The translations under genes were made by a program, and so were the position numbers. Below the pieces are notes generated by a model. The model was given only the letters and a program-made list of their open reading frames with translations. It ran no database searches and had not been told where the DNA came from. Below are positions 1 through 9,133 of a stretch of DNA of 50,510 nucleotides, one piece after another (position 1 is the first letter of the stretch; every line of letters starts with the position of its first letter). Source of the DNA: Clostridia bacterium (lineage in GTDB: Bacteria > Bacillota > Clostridia > Christensenellales > Aristaeellaceae); assembly GCA_017481825.1 (NCBI GenBank), contig JAFUOR010000030.1, forward strand, positions 1 to 50,510, read 5' to 3'.

Positions 1-1298
1 ACGTCCCCGGCCTGCTGATGGCTGCGGCACGCCTGAATATCCCGACCATCTTCTGCTCCGGCGGCCCGATGCTGGCCGGTCACCTGAACGATGGCCGCCG
101 CACCTGCCTGAGCCACATGTTCGAGGCTGTCGGCGCCTACAAGGCCGGCACCCTGGATGAGGACGGCGTGCGCAACTACGAAGAGAACGCCTGCCCCTCC
201 TGCGGCAGCTGCTCCGGCATGTACACCGCCAACTCCATGAACTGCCTGTGCGAGGCCCTGGGCATGGCGCTGCCGGGCAACGGCACGATTCCCGCGCCGC
301 TGAGCGCCCGTCTGCGTCTGGCGAAGCACGCCGGCATGCAGATCATGCAGTTGGTGGAGAAGAACATCCGCCCCCGCGACATCATGACCCCCGCCGCCTT
401 CAACAACGCCGAGACCGTCGATATGGCCCTGGGCTGCTCCACCAACACGATGCTGCACCTGCCCGCCATCGCCCATGAGGCTGGCGTGACCATCGACCTC
501 GACCATGCCAATGATATCTCCGCCAACACCCCCAACCTGTGCCACCTGGCCCCGGCAGGCGACACCTTCATGGAGGATCTCGACCGCGCTGGCGGTGTCC
601 TGGCGGTGATGAAGGAGCTGACCAAGAAGAACCTGCTGGACACCTCCGTGCAGACCGTCACCGGCAAGACCATGGCGGAAAACCTGGAGGGCGTGGTCAA
701 CCGCGACACCACCATCATCCGGCCCATCGAGAATCCCTATTCCCTCAGCGGCGGCATCGCGGTGCTCAAGGGCAACCTGGCCAAGGACGGCTGCGTGGTC
801 AAGCAGAGCGCCGTGGCTCCCGAGATGATGAAGCACGAGGGCCCTGCCCGCGTGTTCGACTCCGAGGAAGAGGCCATTTCCGCCATCTACGCCCGCAAGA
901 TCGTCCCCGGTGATGTGGTGGTCATCCGCTACGAGGGCCCCAAGGGCGGCCCCGGCATGCGCGAGATGCTCAACCCCACCTCCGCCATCTGCGGCATGGG
1001 CCTGGGCGAGAGCGTTGCCCTGCTGACTGACGGACGCTTCTCCGGTGCAACCCGCGGCGCATCCATCGGCCACATCAGCCCCGAGGCAGCTGCGGGCGGC
1101 CTGATCGCCCTGGTGGAAGAGGGCGACCTGATCGCCATCGACATCCCGAACTGCTCCATTGAGCTGAAGGTGGATGATGCCACCCTGGCCGAGCGCCGTG
1201 CCAAGTGGGTCTGCCCCGAGCCCAAGGTTAAGACCGGCTACCTGGCCCGTTATGCCAAGCTGGTCAGCTCCGCGGACAAGGGCGCTATTCTGGAATAA
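1..1298 (+). CDS. ilvD: dihydroxy-acid dehydratase, 5'-truncated by window edge
   Basis: IlvD dehydrates 2,3-dihydroxy-3-methylbutanoate and 2,3-dihydroxy-3-methylpentanoate to the 2-oxo acids of the valine/leucine and isoleucine pathways, in the cytoplasm. The reading frame is open from base 3, and the first ATG at 18 lies inside the conserved segment [15 protein letters not shown], so it is not the true start; 431 residues are visible and roughly the first 120-150 are missing. Iron-sulfur ligand motifs are visible ([17 protein letters not shown] and LGCSTNT), as is the late motif [11 protein letters not shown]. It is the first visible gene of the leu/ilv operon, 44 bp before leuA. The identification is firm; any leader or T-box lies outside the window. 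Confidence 0.97.
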   Translation, partial: VPGLLMAAARLNIPTIFCSGGPMLAGHLNDGRRTCLSHMFEAVGAYKAGTLDEDGVRNYEENACPSCGSCSGMYTANSMNCLCEALGMALPGNGTIPAPLSARLRLAKHAGMQIMQLVEKNIRPRDIMTPAAFNNAETVDMALGCSTNTMLHLPAIAHEAGVTIDLDHANDISANTPNLCHLAPAGDTFMEDLDRAGGVLAVMKELTKKNLLDTSVQTVTGKTMAENLEGVVNRDTTIIRPIENPYSLSGGIAVLKGNLAKDGCVVKQSAVAPEMMKHEGPARVFDSEEEAISAIYARKIVPGDVVVIRYEGPKGGPGMREMLNPTSAICGMGLGESVALLTDGRFSGATRGASIGHISPEAAAGGLIALVEEGDLIAIDIPNCSIELKVDDATLAERRAKWVCPEPKVKTGYLARYAKLVSSADKGAILE

Positions 1299-1314
1299 GC
1301 CAGGCTTGTTCCGC

Positions 1315-1324
1315 ATTCCGAATT
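1315..1324. repeat. ATTCCGAATT intergenic motif before leuA
   Basis: A single copy of the ATTCCGAATT motif lies in the 44-bp ilvD-leuA gap, just ahead of the leuA Shine-Dalgarno (CGGAGG). The same motif recurs at 5227, 5241, 7773, 39354 and inside the elements at 33815-33894 and 40176-40195. Confidence 0.6.
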
Positions 1325-1342
1325 TCAAGTACGGAGGTTGCC

Positions 1343-2881
1343 ATGAGCCAGATCAAGATTTTTGATACCACGCTGCGAGACGGCGAACAATCCCCCGGTT
1401 GTTCCATGAACCTCAAGGAGAAGATCGAGGTTGCGCGGTGCCTTGAAAGGCTGAAGGTCGACGTGATTGAGGCAGGCTTCGCCATCGCCTCCCCCGGCGA
1501 TTTCGAGTCCGTGCAGACCATCGCCAACACGGTGAAGGACTGCTCCGTGGCCTCCCTGGCGCGCGCAACTGCCAAGGATATCGACTGCGCGTGGGATGCC
1601 GTGAAGGGCGCTGCCGATCCCCGCATCCATCTGTTTATCGCCACCTCTCCCCTGCACATGGAGTACAAGCTCAAGATGACGCCCGAGCAGGTGCTGGAGC
1701 GCACATCGGCGATGGTGGCCCATGCGAAAAAGTATGTGAGCAACATTGAGTTCTCCTGCGAGGACGCGACCCGTTCGGATACGGAATTCCTCATCCGCGT
1801 GGTTGACGCCGCCATCAAGGCTGGTGCGACGGTCATCAACCTGCCCGACACCACGGGCTACACCACGCCCGATGAAATGCGCAGGCTGATTGAAGACGTG
1901 ATCGCGGGCGTGCCGGATTCCGACAAGGCCGAATTCTCCGTGCACTGCCACAACGACCTGGGCATGGCCGTGGCGAATTCCCTCGCGGGCGTGCTGGGCG
2001 GCGCACGGCAGATCGAGTGCACCATCAACGGCCTGGGCGAGCGCGCTGGCAACACCGCGCTGGAAGAGGTCGTGATGGCGATGCACACCCGCCCCGACAT
2101 CTTCACCGAGCATGACTGCCGCCTGGATACGACCCAGATCTTCCGCGCGTCGAAGACCGTATACAACATCATCGGCCAGAGCGCGCCGCTGAACAAGCCC
2201 ATTGTGGGCGTGAATGCCTTCCGTCACGAAAGCGGCATCCACCAGCATGGCGTGCTGGCCAACCGCAAGACCTATGAGATTCTCACCCCCGAAAGCGTCG
2301 GCGTGGTGATGGACAACATCGTCTTGGGCAAGCACTCGGGCAAGCACGCCCTGGCCTCCCGCCTCAAGGAAATGGGCTACGAGCTGGACGACACCGAGCT
2401 CCAGCGCTGCTTTGAGGAGTTCAAGGTGCTCTGCGACAAGAAGAAGTCCGTCACCAACGAGGATCTTGTCGCCATCGTGACCCATCAAACTGCCGCCTCC
2501 GATGACGAGGACGTGGATGGCTACAAGCTGGAGTGGTTCGCGGTGCATACCTCCAACATGACCACCTCCACCTCCGTGGTGCGCCTGTCCCTGGACGGTC
2601 AGATCTTCGAGGAGGTCTGCTCCGGCGACGGCCCGGTGGACGCTGCCTTTGAGGCCATCGACCGCATCGTCCGTCCGGTGGAACACACCTTCGACATCTA
2701 TCGCATCAACTCCATCTCCCCCGGCAAGGACACCATGGGCGATGTGACCGTGAAGCTCACCTGTGACGACCGCACCTTTACCGGCCGCGGGCTGCACACC
2801 AACATCGTTGAGGCCTCCGTGATCGCCTACCTGCGCGCGATGAACAAGATGCGCGCATATGCCGCCAGGCGCTCCAAATAA
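1343..2881 (+). CDS. leuA: 2-isopropylmalate synthase
   Basis: LeuA condenses acetyl-CoA with 2-oxoisovalerate, the first committed step to leucine. The 512-residue protein opens with the HMGL-like TIM-barrel signature IFDTTLRDGEQSPG (residues 5-18). It has the metal-binding HCHNDLGMAVANS around residue 200 and the glycine-rich NGLGERAGN shortly after. The last 130 or so residues match the leucine-sensing LeuA dimer domain (SVVRLSLDGQ, GDGPVDAAFEAI), so feedback inhibition by leucine is expected. Length is normal for the family. The start is set by CGGAGG eight bases upstream. It lies between ilvD and leuC in one operon. A citramalate or homocitrate synthase is less likely given leuCDB downstream. 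Confidence 0.97.
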   Translation: MSQIKIFDTTLRDGEQSPGCSMNLKEKIEVARCLERLKVDVIEAGFAIASPGDFESVQTIANTVKDCSVASLARATAKDIDCAWDAVKGAADPRIHLFIATSPLHMEYKLKMTPEQVLERTSAMVAHAKKYVSNIEFSCEDATRSDTEFLIRVVDAAIKAGATVINLPDTTGYTTPDEMRRLIEDVIAGVPDSDKAEFSVHCHNDLGMAVANSLAGVLGGARQIECTINGLGERAGNTALEEVVMAMHTRPDIFTEHDCRLDTTQIFRASKTVYNIIGQSAPLNKPIVGVNAFRHESGIHQHGVLANRKTYEILTPESVGVVMDNIVLGKHSGKHALASRLKEMGYELDDTELQRCFEEFKVLCDKKKSVTNEDLVAIVTHQTAASDDEDVDGYKLEWFAVHTSNMTTSTSVVRLSLDGQIFEEVCSGDGPVDAAFEAIDRIVRPVEHTFDIYRINSISPGKDTMGDVTVKLTCDDRTFTGRGLHTNIVEASVIAYLRAMNKMRAYAARRSK

Positions 2882-2972
2882 TCCCGAAATTTCCACAGGG
2901 GGCAGCCAGAGAAAAGGTTGAAAACCCGCTCCCGCCCTCTGCAAACTTCTCCAGGAAAGAAGGAAAAACATT

Positions 2973-4235
2973 ATGGGCATGACCATGACACAGAAAATCC
3001 TCGCCGCCCACGCAGGTCTTCCCTCCGTCAAGGCCGGCGACCTGATCGAGGCCAAGCTCGATCTCGTCCTGGGCAATGACGTGACCACCCCCGTGGCCGT
3101 CGACGTGTTTGACAAGGCCGGCTTCGACCGCGTGTTTGACAAGGACAAGATCGCCATCGTGCTGGATCATTACACCCCCTGCAAGGACATCAAGTCCGCC
3201 CAGCTGTGCAAAACCGCCCGTGATTTTGCCCGCCGCTTTGACATCACCCACTTCTACGATGTGGGCAACGTGGGCATTGAGCACGCGCTGCTGCCGGAGA
3301 AGGGCATCGTCGCCCCCGGCGAGGTCATCATCGGTGCGGACAGCCACACCTGCACCTACGGCGCCATCGGCGCGTTCTCCACGGGCGTGGGCTCCACCGA
3401 CATGGCTGCCGGTATGGCCGCTGGCGAGAACTGGTTCAAGGTGCCCAGCGCCATCAAGGTGGTGCTGACTGGCAAAATGAGCAAGTGGGTCTCCGGCAAG
3501 GACGTGATTCTCCACCTGATCGGCCTGATCGGCGTGGATGGCGCGCTGTACAAGTCCATTGAGTTCACCGGCCCCGGCGTCGCGGAACTGACCATGGACG
3601 ACCGCTTCACCATTGCCAACATGGCCATCGAGGCCGGCGGCAAGAACGGCATCTTCCCCGTGGATGAGAAGACCATCGAGTATGTCACAGGCCGTGTTGA
3701 CCGCGAGTGGAAGGCCTATGAGGCCGATCCCGATGCAGAATACGAACAGGTGGTGGAGATCAACCTGAGCGAGCTCAAGCCCACCGTGTCCCTGCCCCAC
3801 CTGCCCTCCAACACCAAGACCGTCGACCAGGTCGCAGGCCTGCCCATCGATCAGGTGGTCATCGGCTCCTGTACCAATGGCCGCATCTCCGATATGCGCA
3901 TTGCGGCGGAAATTCTCAAGGGCCGCAAGGTCGCCGATGGCGTGCGCTGCATCGTCATCCCCGCGACCCAGGATATCTACATGGAGTGCATCAAGCAGGG
4001 CTACACGCTGATCTTTATCGAGGCGGGCTGCGCGGTCAGCACCCCCACCTGCGGTCCCTGCCTGGGCGGCCACATGGGCTGCATGTGCGAGGGCGAGCGT
4101 GCCGTCGCCACCACCAACCGCAATTTCGTTGGCCGCATGGGTCACGTCAAGAGCGAGGTCATCCTGGCCTCCCCCGCCGTGGCAGCAGCGTCCGCTGTCA
4201 AGGGCTGCGTCGCCTGCCCCTGTGAGCTTGAATAA
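2973..4235 (+). CDS. leuC: 3-isopropylmalate dehydratase large subunit
   Basis: LeuC is the [4Fe-4S] subunit of isopropylmalate isomerase, which works with LeuD to convert 2- to 3-isopropylmalate. At 420 residues it belongs to the shorter LeuC class common in Clostridia and archaea rather than the longer enterobacterial form. Visible aconitase-family signatures are [20 protein letters not shown], the cluster motif VIGSCTNGR and the second Cys pair in [11 protein letters not shown]. The start follows an AGGAAAGAAGGA purine-rich stretch. A 91-bp gap separates it from leuA with no obvious terminator, and leuD follows after 15 bp. Confidence 0.96.
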   Translation: MGMTMTQKILAAHAGLPSVKAGDLIEAKLDLVLGNDVTTPVAVDVFDKAGFDRVFDKDKIAIVLDHYTPCKDIKSAQLCKTARDFARRFDITHFYDVGNVGIEHALLPEKGIVAPGEVIIGADSHTCTYGAIGAFSTGVGSTDMAAGMAAGENWFKVPSAIKVVLTGKMSKWVSGKDVILHLIGLIGVDGALYKSIEFTGPGVAELTMDDRFTIANMAIEAGGKNGIFPVDEKTIEYVTGRVDREWKAYEADPDAEYEQVVEINLSELKPTVSLPHLPSNTKTVDQVAGLPIDQVVIGSCTNGRISDMRIAAEILKGRKVADGVRCIVIPATQDIYMECIKQGYTLIFIEAGCAVSTPTCGPCLGGHMGCMCEGERAVATTNRNFVGRMGHVKSEVILASPAVAAASAVKGCVACPCELE

Positions 4236-4250
4236 GGAGGTACGACGAAT

Positions 4251-4748
4251 ATGGTTTCCGGCAAGGTATTCAAGTACGGTGACAACGTCGATACCGACGT
4301 GATCATCCCCGCCCGCTATCTGAACGCGCCCTCTCCCGAGGAGCTGGCCAAGCACTGCATGGAGGACATCGACGCCTCCTTCGCCACCACTGTCAAGCCT
4401 GGCGATATCATGGTCGGCGGCGCGAACTTCGGCTGCGGCTCCTCCCGTGAGCATGCACCCATCTCCATCCGGGCCTGCGGCGTGCGCTGCGTCATCGCGG
4501 CCAGCTTCGCCCGCATCTTCTACCGCAACAGCATCAACATCGGTTTCCCGATCCTGGAGTGCCCCGAGGCTGCCGCCGCCATCAACAACGGCGACACCGT
4601 CTCCGTGGACTTTGCCACCGGCAAGATCGTGGACGAGACCACCGGCGAGACCTTCCAGGCCGTTGCCCTGCCTCCCTTCATTGAGAAGATCGTGGAGCAC
4701 AATGGTCTTCTGCCCTATCTGAAGGCGCGGATGGATGCAAGCAAGTAA
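4251..4748 (+). CDS. leuD: 3-isopropylmalate dehydratase small subunit
   Basis: LeuD is the swivelling small subunit that completes the isopropylmalate isomerase active site with LeuC. The 165-residue protein begins with the typical [20 protein letters not shown] and holds the substrate-binding motif [14 protein letters not shown], as expected for the short LeuD type that pairs with a 420-residue LeuC. The ribosome-binding site AAGGAGG lies in the 15-bp gap after leuC, indicating tight co-expression. The following GNAT gene begins one base after this stop codon or slightly inside its 3' end. Confidence 0.96.
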   Translation: MVSGKVFKYGDNVDTDVIIPARYLNAPSPEELAKHCMEDIDASFATTVKPGDIMVGGANFGCGSSREHAPISIRACGVRCVIAASFARIFYRNSINIGFPILECPEAAAAINNGDTVSVDFATGKIVDETTGETFQAVALPPFIEKIVEHNGLLPYLKARMDASK

Positions 4749-4749
4749 C

Positions 4750-5214
4750 ATGGACATTATCAGACTCACGCTGGACACACTGACGGACTCCATCTTTGAG
4801 CAGATGGTTGACATTGAGGCCAACTGCGGCATCTTCTCCTATCCGCCAGATGTACTGCGGGAGTGCATCCGCATTGGCGATACCTACGCCTGCATGGATG
4901 ACGAAACCGTCGCAGGTTTTATCACCGTCGATCCTGCTGCTACGGATTATTTCGATACAAGCTTACACATTGTCAATGTGAATGTGGCAACAGCCTATCG
5001 CCGTCAGGGCCTGGCACAGATGATGATCCGTACCGTCTGCGGGTATTACGCCAATTCCCATGCAGGACTGATGGTCACGCTGGATGTGGAGAAAACCAAC
5101 GTCCCTGCCCGGAGCCTGTATGAGAAGCTGGGGTTCGTTGCATCCGACATGTCCAGCGAGAATGGGCCGACGGATTTGGTCATGGTCGTGGCGCTGGAGC
5201 AGCTGATCGCCTGA
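4750..5214 (+). CDS. GNAT-family N-acetyltransferase
   Basis: A 154-residue protein of the GCN5-related acetyltransferase fold, which transfers an acetyl group from acetyl-CoA to an amine. The acetyl-CoA pyrophosphate loop is visible as YRRQGLAQMMI, and the late motif NVPARSLYEKLGFV is typical. The overall look resembles RimI-like enzymes, but the substrate cannot be assigned. The chosen ATG is one base after the leuD stop; an in-frame ATG at 4735, inside leuD, would add five residues and overlap it. No clear Shine-Dalgarno exists, so translation probably depends on ribosomes finishing leuD. It separates leuD from leuB, which are usually adjacent. Confidence 0.85.
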   Translation: MDIIRLTLDTLTDSIFEQMVDIEANCGIFSYPPDVLRECIRIGDTYACMDDETVAGFITVDPAATDYFDTSLHIVNVNVATAYRRQGLAQMMIRTVCGYYANSHAGLMVTLDVEKTNVPARSLYEKLGFVASDMSSENGPTDLVMVVALEQLIA

Positions 5215-5226
5215 GCCACATATCCA

Positions 5227-5250
5227 ATTCCGAATTACGAATTCCGAATT
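5227..5250. repeat. paired ATTCCGAATT motifs before leuB
   Basis: Two direct copies of ATTCCGAATT, at 5227-5236 and 5241-5250, fill most of the 60-bp GNAT-leuB gap. They end 8-9 bases before the leuB Shine-Dalgarno AAAGGGAGG. Each motif is a near-palindrome that can form a small AT-rich hairpin with its neighbour. This is part of the repeat family also seen at 1315, 7773, 33815-33894, 39354 and 40176. Confidence 0.7.
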
Positions 5251-5274
5251 CACCTGAAAGGGAGGTACATCCCC

Positions 5275-6348
5275 ATGGAAAAGAATATCGCCCTTCTCCG
5301 CGGCGACGGCATCGGCCCGGAGATCGTAGACAGCGCCGTCAAGGTGCTGGAGGTGGTCGCTGAGAAGTTCGGCCACACGTTCAACTTCATGCCCTACCTG
5401 ATCGGCGGCGCGGCCATCGACGAGACCGGCAATCCCCTGCCCCAGGAAACCATCGACGGCTGTCTGGCTGCAGACAGCGTGCTGCTGGGCGCGGTGGGCG
5501 GTCCCAAGTGGGATACCATGCCCGCCAATCTTCGCCCGGAGAAAGGCCTGCTGGGCATCCGCGCGGCAATGGGCCTGTACACCAACCTGCGCCCCGCCAA
5601 GCTCTACCCTGCCCTAAAGGATGAATGCCCCCTGCGTGCCGATATCGTCGCCCAGGGCTTCGACCTGATGATGGTACGCGAGCTGACCGGCGGCATCTAC
5701 TTCGGTGAGCGGGGCCGCCGCGAGGGCAAACACGGCCCCGAGGCCTATGACACCGAAGCTTACAGCGTGATGGAAGTGGAGCGCATTGCCCGCGCAGCCT
5801 TCGAGTCCGCCCGCAAGCGCCGCAAGAACGTCATCTCCATCGACAAGGCCAACGTCCTGGAAACCAGCCGCCTGTGGCGCGAGACCATCCACCGCATCGC
5901 TGAGGAGTACCCGGACGTCACCTGCACCGATATGCTGGTGGACAACGCCGCCATGCAGCTGGTGCGCCGTCCGAGCCAGTTCGACGTGGTGGTAACCAGC
6001 AACATGTTCGGCGACATTCTCTCTGACGAGGCCAGCCAGATCACCGGTTCCATCGGCATGCTCCCCAGCGCATCCCTGGGGGCGACGAACCGCGGCCTTT
6101 ACGAGCCCATCCACGGCTCCGCTCCGGACATCGCCGGGCAGAACAAGGCCAACCCCATCGCCACCATCCTCTCCGCCGCCATGATGCTGCGCTACGCCTT
6201 CGACATGATGGATGAAGCCGACTGCATCGAAAAGGCCGTTGACGCCGTCCTGAACGACGGCATCCGCACTGCCGATATCGTGGGCAGCTCCGGCATTGCG
6301 CCCATCGGCTGCGTAGAGATGACCGAAGAGGTCATCAAGCGCCTCTGA
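5275..6348 (+). CDS. leuB: 3-isopropylmalate dehydrogenase
   Basis: LeuB oxidatively decarboxylates 3-isopropylmalate to 2-oxoisocaproate with NAD+, the last leucine-specific dehydrogenase step. The 357-residue protein begins with [13 protein letters not shown] and carries [14 protein letters not shown]. The iso(citrate/propylmalate) dehydrogenase signature follows as [20 protein letters not shown], then the nicotinamide and adenosine-binding [21 protein letters not shown]. Length is standard. The start is placed by AAAGGGAGG eleven bases upstream. It continues the leu operon after the inserted GNAT gene; a hairpin without a U-tract follows its stop. Confidence 0.97.
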   Translation: MEKNIALLRGDGIGPEIVDSAVKVLEVVAEKFGHTFNFMPYLIGGAAIDETGNPLPQETIDGCLAADSVLLGAVGGPKWDTMPANLRPEKGLLGIRAAMGLYTNLRPAKLYPALKDECPLRADIVAQGFDLMMVRELTGGIYFGERGRREGKHGPEAYDTEAYSVMEVERIARAAFESARKRRKNVISIDKANVLETSRLWRETIHRIAEEYPDVTCTDMLVDNAAMQLVRRPSQFDVVVTSNMFGDILSDEASQITGSIGMLPSASLGATNRGLYEPIHGSAPDIAGQNKANPIATILSAAMMLRYAFDMMDEADCIEKAVDAVLNDGIRTADIVGSSGIAPIGCVEMTEEVIKRL

Positions 6349-6361
6349 TTGTACACTTTAT

Positions 6362-6390
6362 GCCTGCATGGCCGATTTTGCCATGCAGGC
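6362..6390 (+). terminator. hairpin after leuB, weak terminator or attenuator
   Basis: A perfect 11-bp stem (GCCTGCATGGC / GCCATGCAGGC) with a 7-base loop starts 13 bases after the leuB stop. No run of T follows, so complete termination is unlikely. It may protect the leu mRNA 3' end or reduce transcription into the DUF815 ATPase and ilvA genes. Confidence 0.5.
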
Positions 6391-6459
6391 TGCATTCCGT
6401 TTAGAAAGAAGACTCCTCCGTCAGCCGTCGCTGACAGCTCCTTTGGAAGGAAGTAACAC

Positions 6460-7770
6460 ATGTACCGCGAAACAGCGAATTTGCTCCTCTATTCAAATCT
6501 TGGTGCAGACAGCATCCTGGCGCAGCTGGCGGATATTTTCCGCGACTGGGAGCATGACCAGTGCGATAAGCTCCAGCTGGTCTCCCGCATTTATGCGCAG
6601 GTCAAGCGCCTGCTGGATCTGGCCACGGTGTATGGCTTTGACCGGAACCTCTGGCACAATTACCTGACCTTCGTGCTGATGACCAACGAGAACTCCTTTA
6701 CCCTGACCTGCGAGCGCCAGGGGGCGATTGCCAGTGACGGCAGCGTCAACCACTTTGCCAGGGCGGATTTTGACGTCTTCAAGCGCCTGTTCGACTTCGA
6801 TTTTTCGCCCATTGAGAGGGATCTGGGCATCGACTGCTTTACCGTCCTCACCCACTATCGCGCCATCCCCAAGAAGGCACACATGTACTACCGCAACGTG
6901 TCGGAGAAGGTGCAGCAGCTGAGTCTGGCCATCGACGCAGCATCCACGACGGAGGAGGTCTTTGACCTTGTCACGGCGCACTACCGGGACTGCGGCGTAG
7001 GCATGTTCGGACTGAACCGGGCGTTCCGTCTGGGTGATGACGGCGAGCTGCTGGCCATCAACAACATTGATCGCGTGGTGCTTGACGATCTGATCGGCTA
7101 CGAGTATCAGAAAAAGGAGCTGCGCGCCAACACAGAGGCCTTTGTCACCGGGCGCAGCTGCAACAACATGCTGCTCTATGGCGATGCAGGCACGGGCAAA
7201 TCCACCTCAGTCAAGGCCATCCTGAATGAGTATTATGATCAGGGGCTGCGCATGATTGAGATCTACAAGCACCAGTTCGGGCAGCTGAGCGACGTGATCG
7301 CACGGGTCAAGAACCGTAACTACCGCTTCATGATCTTCATCGACGATCTCTCCTTTGAGGAGCATGAGGTGGAATACAAGTTCCTCAAGGCCGTCATTGA
7401 GGGCGGCGTAGAGACCAGGCCTGGCAATGTCCTCATCGTGGCGACCTCCAACCGCCGCCATCTGGTCAAGGAGACTTGGAAGGACAAGAGCGACATGGAG
7501 TTTGAAAACGACATCCACCGCTCGGACACCATGGAGGAGAAGCTCTCCCTTGCGGCGCGCTTTGGCTGCTCCATCTGCTACAACAATCCCAACCGCCAGC
7601 AGTACCACAATATCGTCAGGGGTATCGCCGCGCGCCTCCCCGAAGGCGTGGACATGACCGAAGAGCAGCTTCTGCTGGAGGCCAACAAGTGGGAGATCCG
7701 CCACGGCGGCGTATCCGGACGCACGGCACAGCAGTTCATCAATTACATTTCAGGGCTGAAACGCCATTGA
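6460..7770 (+). CDS. DUF815-family AAA+ ATPase
   Basis: A 436-residue protein recognised as the DUF815 family, a group of AAA+ ATPases of unknown physiological role. The N-terminal 190 residues form a helical region (about NLLLYSNLGADSILAQLADI onwards). The ATPase core follows, with Walker A YGDAGTGKSTS near residue 248, Walker B FMIFIDDLSFEE near residue 290 and a sensor-like VLIVATSNRRHL near residue 325. Protein interaction or remodelling is the general expectation for such a core, but no target is known. It sits between leuB and ilvA, 31 bp before ilvA, with GGAAGGAAG as ribosome-binding site, so it is probably co-expressed with amino acid genes. Confidence 0.88.
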   Translation: MYRETANLLLYSNLGADSILAQLADIFRDWEHDQCDKLQLVSRIYAQVKRLLDLATVYGFDRNLWHNYLTFVLMTNENSFTLTCERQGAIASDGSVNHFARADFDVFKRLFDFDFSPIERDLGIDCFTVLTHYRAIPKKAHMYYRNVSEKVQQLSLAIDAASTTEEVFDLVTAHYRDCGVGMFGLNRAFRLGDDGELLAINNIDRVVLDDLIGYEYQKKELRANTEAFVTGRSCNNMLLYGDAGTGKSTSVKAILNEYYDQGLRMIEIYKHQFGQLSDVIARVKNRNYRFMIFIDDLSFEEHEVEYKFLKAVIEGGVETRPGNVLIVATSNRRHLVKETWKDKSDMEFENDIHRSDTMEEKLSLAARFGCSICYNNPNRQQYHNIVRGIAARLPEGVDMTEEQLLLEANKWEIRHGGVSGRTAQQFINYISGLKRH

Positions 7771-7772
7771 TC

Positions 7773-7782
7773 ATTCCGAATT
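7773..7782. repeat. ATTCCGAATT motif before ilvA
   Basis: One copy of the intergenic ATTCCGAATT motif lies in the 31-bp gap between the DUF815 gene and ilvA. It is four bases before the ilvA Shine-Dalgarno CAGGAGG, the same placement as at leuA and leuB. Confidence 0.6.
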
Positions 7783-7801
7783 ACTCAGGAGGTACCCTTC
7801 G

Positions 7802-8998
7802 ATGGTTACATTGGATAAGATCTACCATGCAGCATTCGTCCTCAAGCAGGTGGCGCGCAAGACGGATATGATCGAAGCGCCCAAGCTCTCCAGCGACTTC
7901 ACGATGTATTTGAAGACCGAGAATCTGCAGCTGACGGGCTCCTTCAAGCTGCGCGGCGCATATTACAAAATCAGTCAGCTGACGGATGCGCAGCGTGCAG
8001 CGGGTATCGTAGCATGCTCGGCGGGCAACCATGCCCAGGGTGTAGCCCTGGCGGCGACCCGCATGGGCGCAAAATCCATCGTCTGCATGCCCGACAGCGC
8101 GCCCATCTCCAAGGTTGAGGCCACCAAGGCCCTGGGCGCGGAAGTCAAGCTGGTCAAGGGCGCCTATGATGATGCCTACGCCTACGCCTGCAAGCTGCGG
8201 GATGAGACCGGCATGACCTTCATCCACCCTTTTGACGATGACGAGGTCATCGCGGGTCAGGGCACCATCGGTCTGGAGATCCTCAGCCAGCTGGAGGACG
8301 TGGATGTGGTGCTGTGCCCTGTGGGCGGCGGCGGCCTGGTCAGCGGCGTGGCCTTTGCCATCAAGTCCCTGAATCCCGACGTCAAGGTCTACGGCGTGCA
8401 GGCGGAGAATGCCGCCTCCATGGCGGAGTCCATCCGCCTGGGTGAGAAGATCACCCTCAAGTCCGTCAAGACCTTCGCCGACGGCATCGCCGTGAAGCAC
8501 CCCGGCGACACCACCTTTGACATGATCAGCCAGTATGTTGACGGTGTGGTGACCGTGTCCGAGGACGAGATTGCCGCGGCCATCCTGGCGCTGATGGAGA
8601 AGCAGAAGCTCGTCGCCGAGGGCGCGGGTGCGGTAGCCGTGGCAGCAGCAATGTTCCACAAGGTGGACATCAAGGGCAAGAAGGTCTGCTGTCTGGTTTC
8701 CGGCGGCAACATCGATGTAAACATCCTCAGCCGCGTCATCACCCGCGGCCTGGTCACCGCCGGACGCAACGCCACGCTGACCATCGCCCTGGAGGACAAG
8801 CCCGGTCAGCTGCTGGGCGTGAGCCAAATCATCAGCGACTGCGGCGCGAACGTCGTGGGCGTGACCCACGAGCGCAGCGATGCGAACATGCCTGTGGCCT
8901 CCTGCTTCCTCAAGGTCAGCATGGAGACCCGCGATTTCGAGCAGATCGCCCTCATCCGCGAGAAGCTGACCGAGGCGGGATTCAACATTGTGAATTGA
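7802..8998 (+). CDS. ilvA: threonine ammonia-lyase (threonine deaminase)
   Basis: IlvA deaminates threonine to 2-oxobutanoate, the entry to isoleucine synthesis. The 398-residue PLP enzyme has the Schiff-base lysine K49 in TGSFKLRGA, a phosphate-binding glycine loop PVGGGGLVSG, and the PLP-ring contact region CLVSGGNIDVN. A single C-terminal ACT-type domain (LTIALEDKPGQLLGVSQII) suggests allosteric control. This layout is the shorter single-ACT class, not the 500-residue two-domain enterobacterial IlvA. It closes the operon and is followed by a strong terminator. A catabolic TdcB role is possible in principle, but the operon points to biosynthesis. Confidence 0.94.
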   Translation: MVTLDKIYHAAFVLKQVARKTDMIEAPKLSSDFTMYLKTENLQLTGSFKLRGAYYKISQLTDAQRAAGIVACSAGNHAQGVALAATRMGAKSIVCMPDSAPISKVEATKALGAEVKLVKGAYDDAYAYACKLRDETGMTFIHPFDDDEVIAGQGTIGLEILSQLEDVDVVLCPVGGGGLVSGVAFAIKSLNPDVKVYGVQAENAASMAESIRLGEKITLKSVKTFADGIAVKHPGDTTFDMISQYVDGVVTVSEDEIAAAILALMEKQKLVAEGAGAVAVAAAMFHKVDIKGKKVCCLVSGGNIDVNILSRVITRGLVTAGRNATLTIALEDKPGQLLGVSQIISDCGANVVGVTHERSDANMPVASCFLKVSMETRDFEQIALIREKLTEAGFNIVN

Positions 8999-9022
8999 CC
9001 CATCGTTTTGATTGGTGTCCCA

Positions 9023-9056
9023 GGAACTGCTCTCTTGACGGGCAGTTCCCTTTTTT
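9023..9056 (+). terminator. rho-independent terminator of the leu/ilv operon
   Basis: Stem GGAACTGC / GCAGTTCC with an 11-base loop, followed by CTTTTTTG, begins 24 bases after the ilvA stop. This is a canonical intrinsic terminator and separates the amino acid operon from the sigma factor gene. Confidence 0.88.
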
Positions 9057-9078
9057 GTTATCATATTTTTAGAAAACA

Positions 9079-9105
9079 TGAAACATTTTGGTTCTCCATG
9101 TTGTA
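9079..9105 (+). promoter_or_regulatory. possible ECF-type autoregulated promoter
   Basis: TGAAAC (9079-9084) followed after 17 bases by TGTA (9102-9105) resembles the TGAAAC / CGTA-like elements used by several ECF sigma factors. An inverted repeat AACATG (9075) / CATGTT (9097) overlaps it. Because it directly precedes an ECF sigma gene, self-activation is plausible. This is pattern matching only; the -10 is not perfect. Confidence 0.35.
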
Positions 9106-9133
9106 TGAATAGGTGAAAGGAGGTCAGGCGCAC

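Noticed and set aside
1325-4832. Very long open frames on the minus strand opposite leuA, leuC and leuD (610 and 684 residues)
   Set aside because: They mirror strong, conserved plus-strand genes; translations are rich in His, Gly and Asp without any family motif, as expected from antisense of GC-rich genes.
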